This document shows positions 1-8,950 of a DNA stretch of 64,000 bases, piece by piece. This DNA comes from Chitinophagales bacterium. GTDB lineage: Bacteria; Bacteroidota; Bacteroidia; Chitinophagales; Chitinophagaceae. The stretch lies in NCBI GenBank assembly GCA_020636505.1, contig JACJXR010000006.1:1-64000 (forward strand). The letters are read 5' to 3'. Position 1 is the first letter of the stretch; every line of letters begins with the position of its first letter. The translations under genes and the position numbers were made by a program. The notes below the pieces were generated by a model that did not search any database, was not told the origin of the DNA, and worked only from the letters and a program-made list of their open reading frames with translations.

Positions 1-1
1 A

Positions 2-496
2 ATGAGCCGTTGCAACGCCAAAGGAATATGCACGGTGAGTGGTTATGCAAATGCAAACGACGCTTATCACCAAACTGCATCATCTCCGGAAGGTACCGGT
101 AACAAACTTGCTATGAGCAATGCATTGAAGCAGGCGGGATTACAACCTTCAGATATAGATTACATCAACCTGCATGGGACAGGCACAGAGAACAACGATA
201 GTTCTGAAGGCAAAGCCGTTCAGGTTATATTTGCCGGTGCCATACCTAAATCGTCATCCACCAAAGGATATACGGGGCATACGCTTGGTGCTGCGGGTGG
301 AGTTGAAGCTGTGTTTGGCACATTGAGTATTGCAAACGGGATCGTGTTTCCCAACCTTCGTTGGCAAACACAAATGGAAGATATAAACTGGAGTGTGGTA
401 ACGGAATTGGAAGAAGGATTGGAGATAAAGCACGTCTTATCTAACTCATTCGGGTTTGGAGGCAATTGTTCAACCCTTGTTTTATCAAAATGTTGA
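2..496 (+). CDS. Beta-ketoacyl-ACP synthase, C-terminal part (cut by window start)
   Basis: This is the C-terminal ~164 residues of a KAS I/II-type ketosynthase; the reading frame is open to the window edge, so the true start lies outside. The two catalytic-site signatures of the C-terminal half are present: HGTGTENND (first active-site His) and KGYTGHTLGAAG (Lys and second His). The protein ends in the usual glycine-rich NSFGFGGNCS. The enzyme condenses acyl-ACP with malonyl-ACP. The next gene begins one base after the stop and is a second, atypical ketosynthase-like protein. In Bacteroidota such a pair is typical of flexirubin/aryl-polyene or dialkylresorcinol pigment clusters, so I infer a specialised pathway rather than housekeeping fatty-acid synthesis. 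The catalytic Cys half is not visible. Confidence 0.88.
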   Translation: MSRCNAKGICTVSGYANANDAYHQTASSPEGTGNKLAMSNALKQAGLQPSDIDYINLHGTGTENNDSSEGKAVQVIFAGAIPKSSSTKGYTGHTLGAAGGVEAVFGTLSIANGIVFPNLRWQTQMEDINWSVVTELEEGLEIKHVLSNSFGFGGNCSTLVLSKC

Positions 497-497
497 T

Positions 498-1475
498 ATG
501 GAGCTGTTCTTGAATAGTGTCGGTATGATCAGCGGAGCAGGCAACAATGTCGATGGTGGCATTAAGGGTCAAGCTGCCGGAGGTGATGTGCTGTTGAGTA
601 TAGAGCCCGACTATAAAGCATTCATTCCTGTGATGCAGCTTAGGCGTATGAGCAAAGCTGTGCGTATGGGCGTTGTGGCATCCAAAGTAGCCATGCAGAA
701 TGTAGGTATTGAAAGTCCTGATGCCATATCGGTAGGTACAGCATATGGTTGTTTACAGGACACGGAGAAGTTTCTGGATAAATTGGTGGAGCAGAACGAA
801 CAAATGCTAACACCTACGGCATTCATACAATCAACACATAATACGGTAAGCGGGCAGATAGCGTTGCTTGCTAAATGTACCGGACACAATCTTACATATG
901 TTCATCGCGGGCATTCTTTTGAACATGCGATGATAAATGCTCAGTTGTATTTGTCAAGTCATACGGGTGAGCATATGCTTGTAGGTGGTATTGATGAGTT
1001 GACGGACAATGCGATCAAAGCTTTAAGATTATCAGGATTGGAAGGCTCTTTGGGAGAAGGTGCTGTGTTCTTTTCTGTTACAGACAAGCCGATAAGCGAC
1101 ACATACATTAAGGTTACAGCCGTTGATGTATTCAAGACGGATGATATTCAAGCAGCTTTGGATAAAACGAAAGCATTCATAAGTAGATATAGCGAAACGG
1201 ATGCGGTTGTTTTAGGTGGTAGTAATACAGACTATTATGATGCGCTTACAACAAATGATTTAAAGAACATCAGTAGTACAACATTCAAGCAATTTTCAGG
1301 AGAATATCCAACCGCAAGCTCCTTTGCACTTGGTTGGTTGTTGGATGCCATAAAGAACAATACGCTGAATGATATTGTTTGGAATGCAGGAGCACCGCAA
1401 CAATTGAAAAATGTTCTGCTGATAAATAATTTCAAGAAGTATTACAGTTGTTGGAAGTTGGAACTATCCGTATAG
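498..1475 (+). CDS. Beta-ketoacyl synthase N-terminal-like protein
   Basis: A 325-residue ketosynthase-like protein. The ATG at 498 sits one base after the upstream ketosynthase stop, which favours this start over an overlapping upstream one. It keeps parts of the thiolase fold (GTAYGC near the canonical nucleophile region, then HNTVSGQIALL and GGIDELTD) but is shorter than a full KAS and lacks a clear HGTGT/NFGFGG second half. Such degenerate partners act as a chain-length-factor-like subunit with a true ketosynthase in aryl polyene and flexirubin clusters. That role is inferred from the neighbour, not shown here. Its 3' end overlaps the convergent FNR-like gene by 12 bp. Confidence 0.75.
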   Translation: MELFLNSVGMISGAGNNVDGGIKGQAAGGDVLLSIEPDYKAFIPVMQLRRMSKAVRMGVVASKVAMQNVGIESPDAISVGTAYGCLQDTEKFLDKLVEQNEQMLTPTAFIQSTHNTVSGQIALLAKCTGHNLTYVHRGHSFEHAMINAQLYLSSHTGEHMLVGGIDELTDNAIKALRLSGLEGSLGEGAVFFSVTDKPISDTYIKVTAVDVFKTDDIQAALDKTKAFISRYSETDAVVLGGSNTDYYDALTTNDLKNISSTTFKQFSGEYPTASSFALGWLLDAIKNNTLNDIVWNAGAPQQLKNVLLINNFKKYYSCWKLELSV

Positions 1476-2180
1476 TTCCAAGTGTATGGCTTTTTTATCA
1501 TAGCCTTTGTCCAATATGCATTTTTTGGCTTCGTCCACCATGTCTTTCCATCCGCATAGCATAAAATGAGCATTCGGTTTGTTATCGCAGAGCGGACCAT
1601 AGACCTCATGCACATACCCCGTTCTGCCGAACCATTTTTCTCGAGATAAAATGGGCATGTAATGGAAGTTGCTCATTTGGTTGTCCAACTCACGCATTTC
1701 ATTGTAGTATAGGAGGTTCTCCTGTGTGCGTGTGCCGAATATCAGATAAATGTTACCGTGAGGGATAAGGTGTTTTTTTATATAATGTACCATGCTTCTG
1801 AAGGGAGCAATGCCGGTACCTGTACATATAAGGAACAAGTCTTCGGGTAGCTCTTCGGGCAAAACAAACACACCTTGTGGACCGCGCAACATTAGTTCGG
1901 AGCCAACCTCCACATTGCTGAAAATATAGTCTGTACCCAAACCTCCATCTAAGTAGACTATCACCAATTCAATCACATTGCTTCCATCGGGCATTGATGC
2001 GATGCTGTAACTGCGCCAACGTTTGTTACGCTTTTCATGTATGGGTAGATCCAGGGTTACAAACTGTCCCGGTTTGAATTCGAAACGATTTGTTTCAGGC
2101 AGTTCCAACCAATAGCGTCTTGTGCCGGGTGTTTCCTGCTCAATCCGTGTGACTATCGCTTTTTGCCATTGTGGGACCAT
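1464..2180 (-). CDS. Ferredoxin-NADP reductase-like FAD/NAD(P) oxidoreductase
   Basis: A 238-residue protein of the ferredoxin-NADP+ reductase superfamily. The N-terminal half is an FAD-binding beta barrel with RSYSIAS (RxYS flavin motif). The C-terminal half is an NAD(P) domain with CTGTGIAPFRSM (residues ~125) and LCGWKDM near the end. No 2Fe-2S ferredoxin domain is fused, so an external carrier is expected. It is a single-domain-pair enzyme of normal FNR length that passes electrons between NAD(P)H and a one-electron carrier. The gene is convergent with, and slightly overlaps, the ketosynthase-like gene. Its physiological partner cannot be read from this window. Confidence 0.85.
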   Translation of the reverse strand: MVPQWQKAIVTRIEQETPGTRRYWLELPETNRFEFKPGQFVTLDLPIHEKRNKRWRSYSIASMPDGSNVIELVIVYLDGGLGTDYIFSNVEVGSELMLRGPQGVFVLPEELPEDLFLICTGTGIAPFRSMVHYIKKHLIPHGNIYLIFGTRTQENLLYYNEMRELDNQMSNFHYMPILSREKWFGRTGYVHEVYGPLCDNKPNAHFMLCGWKDMVDEAKKCILDKGYDKKAIHLELYG

Positions 2181-2207
2181 GTAATAAAGTTACACATTTT
2201 ATACAGC

Positions 2208-2936
2208 TTAGTCCATCTCTTTGATAATGGTACTGTCCAACAAGGGTAGCCCTGCAGTATCCACATGTTTCAGCCATTGTCGGTAATGGTAGCGTATCCA
2301 CATTTTCAACTCAAGTTCTGTGGCTGCACGCGCGTAATCGTATGGCATGGGGTTGGCACTCATGAAGTAGCCTATTGTGTCACCTTCTGCTCCTGTCATT
2401 TCTTCCACAAGCTGGGGAGTGTATCGGGTATTAATGAATTTTTGCTGCTCCCAAGTGTAAAAGTTCTTTTGAAACCTGAATGTCCTTTTGCTTTTTCGAG
2501 ACACTTTTTCCGCCACAAACGAAAACGGACTATTAAATGGCGAAGCATGCTGTGTGCCGAGTGTGGTTTTATAGGTTTGTCTACGAGTAATGGAATCTCG
2601 TTGATATGGGGTATAGTCCGGCGTGAGTATAATTTCTTGTAATCTGTAACTGACCGCTTCGAGTTTCACTTCTGTATTGTATGTGCCGACACTTATAGGC
2701 ATTGTTATCTGCTTGCTCTTATACCCGATAAAGGAGAAGGCTATTTGCTCGCCTGCTTCGGCCCTAATCGTAAAATAACCGCGCTCGTTGCTATAGGATA
2801 TGGCCTGAGTCTTGATATTAATGACCGAAACAGGGTAGAGGGGCATGCCTGTTTGATTATCGCGTACATTGCCTGTCAGTGTCTGTCCGAAACCGACGAT
2901 AGGTATTAAACATAGTATGAAGACGAGTAGTTTCAA
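2208..2936 (-). CDS. Secreted carboxypeptidase-regulatory-like domain protein
   Basis: A 242-residue protein with a signal peptide (MKLLVFILCLIPIVGFGQ) followed by a carboxypeptidase-D regulatory-like beta-sandwich (residues ~19-95). The sandwich has the typical TGNVRDNQTGMPL start and the GYFTIRAEAGEQIAFSFIGY core. This domain precedes the plug in TonB-dependent receptors but also occurs in small periplasmic or surface proteins. Here no barrel follows, and the remaining ~140 residues are unrecognised and rich in charged residues. It may be co-transcribed with the FNR gene 27 bp downstream, though a functional link is not evident. Function unknown. Confidence 0.7.
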   Translation of the reverse strand: MKLLVFILCLIPIVGFGQTLTGNVRDNQTGMPLYPVSVINIKTQAISYSNERGYFTIRAEAGEQIAFSFIGYKSKQITMPISVGTYNTEVKLEAVSYRLQEIILTPDYTPYQRDSITRRQTYKTTLGTQHASPFNSPFSFVAEKVSRKSKRTFRFQKNFYTWEQQKFINTRYTPQLVEEMTGAEGDTIGYFMSANPMPYDYARAATELELKMWIRYHYRQWLKHVDTAGLPLLDSTIIKEMD

Positions 2937-3034
2937 ATATCGTTACGTTGCAACAAATGTAAAATATGCATAAAAGGCAATGAACTGAAATACACTGTTT
3001 TGGCAATACTTTAAGAACTAATTATCCTGAAATA

Positions 3035-3064
3035 TTGATAAATAGAAGGTTTGCATTTACTTTG
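3035..3064 (+). promoter_or_regulatory. Predicted sigma-ABfr-type promoter of kbl
   Basis: TTG at 3035-3037, then 19 bp, then TTACTTTG at 3057-3064. This matches the Bacteroidota -33/-7 pattern (TTTG-N19-21-TAnnTTTG) with one mismatch in the -7 box. It lies 17 bp before the kbl ATG. Confidence 0.6.
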
Positions 3065-3081
3065 TTCTAAAATAAACAACT

Positions 3082-4284
3082 ATGTCAAGTCCCGCGTTTT
3101 ACGAGAGATTACAGAAAGAACTTTCAGAAATTGAAGAAGCAGGTCTTTATAAACAAGAGCGCTTTATAGAGTCTGAACAGGGTGCTGAAATAACCGTTAA
3201 TGGTAAGCAAGTATTGAATTTTTGTGCCAACAACTATTTGGGACTTTCTTCACATCCAAAAGTGATTGAAGCCGCACACAAGACCATAGACGATCGTGGT
3301 TATGGCATGAGTTCTGTACGTTTCATTTGTGGTACACAGGATATTCATAAAGAGCTTGAAGCCAAACTTTCAAAATTCGTAGGTGCAGAGGATACCATAT
3401 TATATGTGGCATGTTTCGATGCCAACGGTGGTGTGTTTGAACCTTTGCTTGGCCCTGATGATGCCATCATCTCTGATGAGTTGAACCATGCTTCCATCAT
3501 TGACGGTGTTCGCCTTTGTAAAGCACAACGCGCACGTTATAAGCATAACAATATGGCCGACCTTGAAGAGCAATTGAAATCTCTTTCAGGAGCGCGCACA
3601 AGATTGATAGTTACCGATTCTGTGTTCTCAATGGACGGTACCATTGCACAGTTGGATAAAATATGCGACTTGGCAGACAAGTACGATGCACTTGTAATGA
3701 TAGATGAAAGTCATTCTTCTGGCTTTATGGGTAAAACAGGTCGCGGTGTACATGAGCTGAAAGGTGTGATGGATAGAATAGACATCATCACCAGTACATT
3801 GGGTAAAGCACTCGGTGGTGCGTCAGGTGGTTTCACGAGTGGTAAGAAAGAAATAATCGATATGCTGCGCCAACGTAGCCGTCCATATTTGTTCTCCAAT
3901 ACAGTGGCTCCTTCTGTTGTTGGTGCAACAGTTGCCGTACTGGATATGCTGAACGAAACAACTGAGCTACGCGATAAGCTTGAGGATAATACCACATACT
4001 TCCGCGATAAAATGACAGCCGCAGGTTTTGATATAAAACCCGGAACACATCCGATAGTTCCTATCATGCTATACGATGCGGTACTCGCACAGAAGATGGC
4101 TGCCAAACTGTTGGATGAAGGTATTTACGTGATAGGGTTCTTCTATCCTGTGGTACCTAAGGGACAGGCACGTATACGTGTACAGATATCAGCCGGACAT
4201 AGTCGCGAGCATTTGGATAAAGCCATTGCAGCATTCACCAAGATTGGTAAAGAGCTTGGTGCTATCAAAGAAGTAACCTCATAG
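3082..4284 (+). CDS. kbl: Glycine C-acetyltransferase (2-amino-3-ketobutyrate CoA ligase)
   Basis: A 400-residue PLP-dependent alpha-oxoamine synthase, full length for the family. Visible motifs are NNYLGLSSHP near residue 50, the DELNHASIIDG loop, DESHSSGFMG with the PLP-interacting Asp, and STLGKALGGASGG with the Schiff-base Lys. It catalyses the CoA-dependent step of threonine degradation (2-amino-3-oxobutyrate to glycine and acetyl-CoA). AONS/SPT homologues share the fold, but the near-N-terminal sequence and length fit KBL best. It is monocistronic: a promoter lies just upstream and a perfect hairpin terminator 27 bp downstream. The last 20 bp overlap the 3' end of the serine recombinase on the other strand. 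Confidence 0.92.
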   Translation: MSSPAFYERLQKELSEIEEAGLYKQERFIESEQGAEITVNGKQVLNFCANNYLGLSSHPKVIEAAHKTIDDRGYGMSSVRFICGTQDIHKELEAKLSKFVGAEDTILYVACFDANGGVFEPLLGPDDAIISDELNHASIIDGVRLCKAQRARYKHNNMADLEEQLKSLSGARTRLIVTDSVFSMDGTIAQLDKICDLADKYDALVMIDESHSSGFMGKTGRGVHELKGVMDRIDIITSTLGKALGGASGGFTSGKKEIIDMLRQRSRPYLFSNTVAPSVVGATVAVLDMLNETTELRDKLEDNTTYFRDKMTAAGFDIKPGTHPIVPIMLYDAVLAQKMAAKLLDEGIYVIGFFYPVVPKGQARIRVQISAGHSREHLDKAIAAFTKIGKELGAIKEVTS

Positions 4285-5830
4285 AGATATACAAACTAAC
4301 GTATAACAAAAAGCCACCTTGAAGGTGGCTTTGACTTTTTCCACTATTTCTTGGAGGGGTGGCGGGTGGGCTTTGGTTATTGGATGGAGTCTTTGTCGGT
4401 AAATAAGATAGCTTTATATGTATATCTTCTTTACCAACTACTATTTCATCTGTGATTAACTCAACTATATTTCGTTTGTCATCATAGGTCATAGTATCCC
4501 AATTCGCGTATAAGTCTTTAGCATCTTGTAATACTACTTTCGAAGATTGGTGTTGAATAGTAATAATATCTACTGCTGATTGTAGCTCTGGTATTTCGTC
4601 AGATACTTGTTTATACCTCTCTTCAATCGGTTTGTACTGGTATGTAAAAATCTGTTTATCAATTTCTCCCGATGTTCTCAAATTAATAAGTGTGTCAATC
4701 TTCTTCCGCAAGTTATTTCTTTCGTTCATTGCGGAATCTAAAAGCTCTCGTTTATGTACTAATTCAGTATCTAATTGTTCAAGGTATGTCTTGAGGTCTA
4801 TATCGGTTAATAAAAACGATTTCAACTGCTCTTTGTAGATATAGTTAATATCCTCTTCACTAATTCTGTTTTTACATTTATTACATACATATTTAGGTGT
4901 TTTTGTTGCATGATACACATACATCGTCTGTCCACATTCGCACATTACAAATCCAGACAATAAATGTTTTGCTTTCGGTCCTTTTCTTTTGTTTTTCTTA
5001 GCTGTCTCTTCCAATATTTTATTACAGGCATCCCACACATCTTCGGGGACAATGGCGGGACAAGGTATGATTACCCATTCTTCGACTGGTTTAAATATCT
5101 TTTTACCTTTTTTTCTGTCAGTATAATTTGACCGTCGTTGTCCTTTCGACATTGGATCTTTGAGTATGTGTCCAATGCCAACATCTGTAAATGGCTTACC
5201 TCTTTGACTTCTATATCCTTTTTCATTGAGAATTTGTGCAACTGTCTTCTTACGTTTATGCTCTAGAAATAAGTCATAAATGAGTTTGCGTATAGGAGCT
5301 GTTTTTTCGTCTAATACCAATTGATTATTTTCCCATTTGTATCCGAGTGGAGGGTATCCTCCAATCCGTTTACCCATTTTGGCCCGAATTGGAACAGATG
5401 CAGCAACTCTACTCGCTATTTCCTCACGTTCCCATTGAGCCATAGCAGCAATCATTGTGTAAAAGAGCCTCCCTGCGGGAGAACTGGTGTCAATTGATTC
5501 ATGTAAGGAGATGAGGTCAGCATTTTCAGATTTGAAAATATCTGCAAAATCAAGAAGTTCCTTTGTGTTTCGTGCAAGGCGAGCCAGTTTAGAAAAGATT
5601 AATCCTGAAATTTTACCACTATGAATATCGTCAAGCATTTGTTTGGTTTCGGGATAGCCCATTACTGACTTACCTGACATGGCATCAAGGCGATATATAG
5701 CAGCGACTTCCCAGCCTTTACTTTCAGCATACATCTTAGCTCTGCGCTCATGGTGTTCAGGGGAATCTCCTTTAACCTGATCGTCAGTTGAGACACGTAT
5801 CCAAATACCAACTTTTTTAGATTGCTCCAT
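4265..5830 (-). CDS. Large serine recombinase (site-specific integrase)
   Basis: A 521-residue large serine recombinase. The N-terminal resolvase domain (1-150) has WIRVSTDDQ with the nucleophilic Ser, and SKLARLARN plus REEIASRV further on. A recombinase domain follows (~165-290), then a zinc ribbon (CECGQ...CNKC, ~295-325) and a coiled coil (~355-430). It would cut and rejoin short att sites to integrate or excise the island. The last ~25 residues (after PPRNSGKS) are encoded by the kbl terminator hairpin and the final 20 bp of kbl on the opposite strand. The native C-terminus was therefore probably altered by insertion next to kbl. This terminal position beside a core gene marks the left island end. 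Confidence 0.9.
   Translation of the reverse strand: MEQSKKVGIWIRVSTDDQVKGDSPEHHERRAKMYAESKGWEVAAIYRLDAMSGKSVMGYPETKQMLDDIHSGKISGLIFSKLARLARNTKELLDFADIFKSENADLISLHESIDTSSPAGRLFYTMIAAMAQWEREEIASRVAASVPIRAKMGKRIGGYPPLGYKWENNQLVLDEKTAPIRKLIYDLFLEHKRKKTVAQILNEKGYRSQRGKPFTDVGIGHILKDPMSKGQRRSNYTDRKKGKKIFKPVEEWVIIPCPAIVPEDVWDACNKILEETAKKNKRKGPKAKHLLSGFVMCECGQTMYVYHATKTPKYVCNKCKNRISEEDINYIYKEQLKSFLLTDIDLKTYLEQLDTELVHKRELLDSAMNERNNLRKKIDTLINLRTSGEIDKQIFTYQYKPIEERYKQVSDEIPELQSAVDIITIQHQSSKVVLQDAKDLYANWDTMTYDDKRNIVELITDEIVVGKEDIHIKLSYLPTKTPSNNQSPPATPPRNSGKSQSHLQGGFLLYVSLYISMRLLL
4311..4340 (+). terminator. Intrinsic terminator of kbl
   Basis: A 10-bp perfect stem, AAGCCACCTT (4311-4320) and AAGGTGGCTT (4322-4331), is followed by TTGACTTTTT. 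On the minus strand the same bases are the 3' coding region of the recombinase. Confidence 0.8.
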
Positions 5831-5939
5831 ATAAAACTATTTATTGTTAAGGAAAGTGAGGCGGGAACAAGTCACACAATTACACTGGAAGAAAGAATGC
5901 AGTTTTAACGCCTCGTGACAGAGTGTAAAGGTACGAAAT

Positions 5940-8900
5940 CTATGGCTTATCCTTCTTCTTGTTGGTTTTAAGTATAGCCTTACTGACTGCTTCTTTCTTA
6001 TGCTTCATTTCAGCATCTGTTCCAGGGTTGTATTCTACTTTCACCCTATATCCCTTTATCCTTTTCTCAGAGGATGCTTCTGTTACTACTTGCGTGTCCA
6101 AGTAAGCAAAGAAGCCTTCAGGTGTATCAATCAATATTTTCTTTTGTTCATCTTTAGAGAATGCTGTTATAACCTTGTCTTTCAGTTGCTGAATACTCTT
6201 TTTATCAATACTACAATCAGCAACTAAATCATATCCTGCTTTCAGACACTTCTCTATATTATGCACCTCCCAATCTGTATTGGTAGTAACACAGACTTCA
6301 ATAGCTATTCTCTTGTTATCTCTCTCTAAATGTACATCTACTCTTTGTCCGTCGGCTATTGGCTCTTCCAGTCTTGCAGTGTACCCTCTGGCTTCTGCCA
6401 TCTTTTTGATATGGTTCTGCAATTGCCTGTGTTCAGTGTCTTCTTTCTGAACTTTTAGTTTTTCTTTTGTTTCTGCAACTTGCTCCTCTGTAAGTTCTTT
6501 TAGTGGAGAAGGTGGCGGAGTTTTCCTTTGAGGTGTAGTTTCAAGTTGGTCTTCTATTATCGGTATACCTTCGATATTGGTTGCTAAATATTGCTCTACG
6601 TCATTCTTATGTACTCCATACCTACCTCTTGAATAGTCAATAACAGCTTTAGATGTTTCTTGTGCATAATGTTGGTTTAGTGGTGATAGTGGAAGTGTCG
6701 TTAAGCTAAAATCATAATCAGGTCTTTCGACTCTTGCAATAGCTTGACCAGTGTTGAGATTCTCTAAATCATTTGCCTCAAAATATGACATGCCTGATGC
6801 AAAGCGTTTTGCATCAGTATCCCCCAGCCTGAAACATATCCGTGTCCCTGCATTTGCCGTGATTGAGCTTGCCAATTCTGCATCATACTTAACTAGTTGC
6901 TGCATATCCTGATGAGCAAGTATTAGCCCCAAATGATATTTTCTTGCCCCCGAGAGAATCTGAGACATTGAAGGAGTAATGAAATTCTGGAACTCGTCAA
7001 TATATGTATAGAAGTTATTCCGATACTCTTTAGCTTTTATCTGTCTGGCCATAGCAGCCTGATATATCTTTGTGACAAAGAAAGAACCGAGCAGATAACT
7101 GTTCTCATTACCAATCAGCCCTTGAGAGAGTTTGACCAGTAATATCTTGTTAGTATCAAGTATTTGCTCAAAATCAAGGGTGGTCTTTTGAGCAACCATG
7201 TACCTAATTGGTTTTGGCCTAAGAAATGTATCAAGCCGTGTAAGTATCGAACCTATTGAACTTGATTTAAGTAGTGGGTATTCTTTTTGCCAGTAATACT
7301 TAACATTAGAGTCGAGTACTGTCTGCAAGAATTGATTGCGATACGGTTTCTCAATTAAGAACCTTCGTAAATCGGCAAGTGTACCTTCTACTGTGCTTTC
7401 TAAAAATGCCAATATTGCATTACCTAATACACTGTTCATTTGATCACCCCAACTGGTAGATAGTCGTTTGAAACTTGCAACCAAGTCTGACGAGAGTATT
7501 TCTTTTTCAATTTCTGTGTTTGCTGAAAGAATATTAAACCCGATAGCATAGTCAGGATCAGAGGGGTCAACTACAATGCAGTCATTGATTTTGTTTTCAG
7601 GAATACGAGAAATGATACTATCTATCAAGTCTCCATGTGGGTCAAGGACTGCGATACCATTTCCATGTTGTATATCCTGTACTATCATGGATTCCAGTAA
7701 AGTTGATTTGCCAGTTCCTGTGGCACCTATTATGTGCGTATGTTTCAGTCTTTGACTGTCGATTATAGTTACTTCTTTGGTTATTCCTGCGTGTTCATTT
7801 ACACCGATACTTAACTGATGTCCCTCAGTAAGCTTTGGAGCTGCCTTTGTCTTTCTATGTCCTTGATGAAGCTTTTTAGTTACTACAGATGGCGTAGGTA
7901 GATGGATAAGGGGTAATAGTTCTCTTGAATTGAGTAGCATTCCTTGTCTATGAGACTGCCTGAGTAACATATCATCTACTTTATCTTGTAGAGAATATGC
8001 AGGTGTACTAAGTGGAACAAGAGAGTTATATGGAGATGTATAAATTCGGACGAACGATTTTTGGGCAATATCGGTAAGCAATTCTGACCTTTCACTATCA
8101 GTACTTACTCCCATTACTTTCATGCACACTCCGTACAGAGGATATTTTACCTTCTCTTGTGCCAGAGTTACCATTTCAGGAGCATCCAAAAAGAATGACG
8201 AACCATCAATATCAGTAACTGACCTTACAATACTTCTTTGCCAAGGATTAACAACTCCTTGAAAGAGGACTTGTATAACTATATGTTCATCAGGTTGTAG
8301 CTGTTCAAATATGGCAAAGAGTCCAACAAATGGATCAACTTTCAGGTTATCAAGCATAGTTACAGGACGCATAAATTCCTGTTCTATACCAAAGTCAATT
8401 ATTGAAAGAAAACCTTTGACCTCTAACGCTTGTTCGATGCTATCTTTTTGTACTGTTACTATTGCTTCTGGAAAGTATGCCAGTATCTGACTATATACAT
8501 GGAGCGCATCCGATTCTCTTGAAACAAATTGGAGAGTGATGCTATTGATACTTCCAATTATTTCAAAACTTATTGGATATGTGGAGTATGAGAGAGATAT
8601 AAGCAATTGCTCACAATCAGCATGTTCTACTTTATATCCTTTAGGTAAGGAAATTGAGTATACAGTAAGTGGTTCTTTACAGTTGAACAAGAATGGTGGT
8701 TCAAATATGAGTTCAGGTTGTTCTTGTACGGGTTTTTCAGGTGGGAAGATCCAGTTTAATAACCGACTGACTAGCTTCGGCTTTCTTCCGTCATCTATAT
8801 ATTCTGATTGAGATTGGTAATGTTGGTTTATGAACGGTATATATGCAGGTTCTAATTCCACAGGCATTTCATACACATCCCACCCTCTACCACGTTTCTC

Positions 8901-8948
8901 CCATGCATAGAACTCCTCTGTTGCAATATCTGAGGCAGTGATTGCCAT
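5940..8948 (-). CDS. HerA/TraG-type DNA-translocase ATPase with C-terminal PD-(D/E)xK-like domain
   Basis: A 1002-residue protein. The first ~380 residues are an unrecognised N-terminal region. The ATPase has Walker A GATGTGKST (~404-412), the conserved DPHGDL, and YIDEFQNF (Walker B) followed by SGARKYHLGLILAHQ, the TraD/TraG-type signature. A charged linker leads to a C-terminal domain with RVDVHLERDNKRIAIEVCV (~862-880), which fits the D...ExK-like core of restriction-endonuclease folds (E-V-C here, so the Lys is not obvious). The family couples ATP hydrolysis to DNA movement in conjugation or mobilisation. Two bases separate it from the upstream membrane-protein gene, so they form one operon. 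A coupling protein or a defence translocase are both possible. Confidence 0.8.
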   Translation of the reverse strand: MAITASDIATEEFYAWEKRGRGWDVYEMPVELEPAYIPFINQHYQSQSEYIDDGRKPKLVSRLLNWIFPPEKPVQEQPELIFEPPFLFNCKEPLTVYSISLPKGYKVEHADCEQLLISLSYSTYPISFEIIGSINSITLQFVSRESDALHVYSQILAYFPEAIVTVQKDSIEQALEVKGFLSIIDFGIEQEFMRPVTMLDNLKVDPFVGLFAIFEQLQPDEHIVIQVLFQGVVNPWQRSIVRSVTDIDGSSFFLDAPEMVTLAQEKVKYPLYGVCMKVMGVSTDSERSELLTDIAQKSFVRIYTSPYNSLVPLSTPAYSLQDKVDDMLLRQSHRQGMLLNSRELLPLIHLPTPSVVTKKLHQGHRKTKAAPKLTEGHQLSIGVNEHAGITKEVTIIDSQRLKHTHIIGATGTGKSTLLESMIVQDIQHGNGIAVLDPHGDLIDSIISRIPENKINDCIVVDPSDPDYAIGFNILSANTEIEKEILSSDLVASFKRLSTSWGDQMNSVLGNAILAFLESTVEGTLADLRRFLIEKPYRNQFLQTVLDSNVKYYWQKEYPLLKSSSIGSILTRLDTFLRPKPIRYMVAQKTTLDFEQILDTNKILLVKLSQGLIGNENSYLLGSFFVTKIYQAAMARQIKAKEYRNNFYTYIDEFQNFITPSMSQILSGARKYHLGLILAHQDMQQLVKYDAELASSITANAGTRICFRLGDTDAKRFASGMSYFEANDLENLNTGQAIARVERPDYDFSLTTLPLSPLNQHYAQETSKAVIDYSRGRYGVHKNDVEQYLATNIEGIPIIEDQLETTPQRKTPPPSPLKELTEEQVAETKEKLKVQKEDTEHRQLQNHIKKMAEARGYTARLEEPIADGQRVDVHLERDNKRIAIEVCVTTNTDWEVHNIEKCLKAGYDLVADCSIDKKSIQQLKDKVITAFSKDEQKKILIDTPEGFFAYLDTQVVTEASSEKRIKGYRVKVEYNPGTDAEMKHKKEAVSKAILKTNKKKDKP

Positions 8949-8950
8949 AG

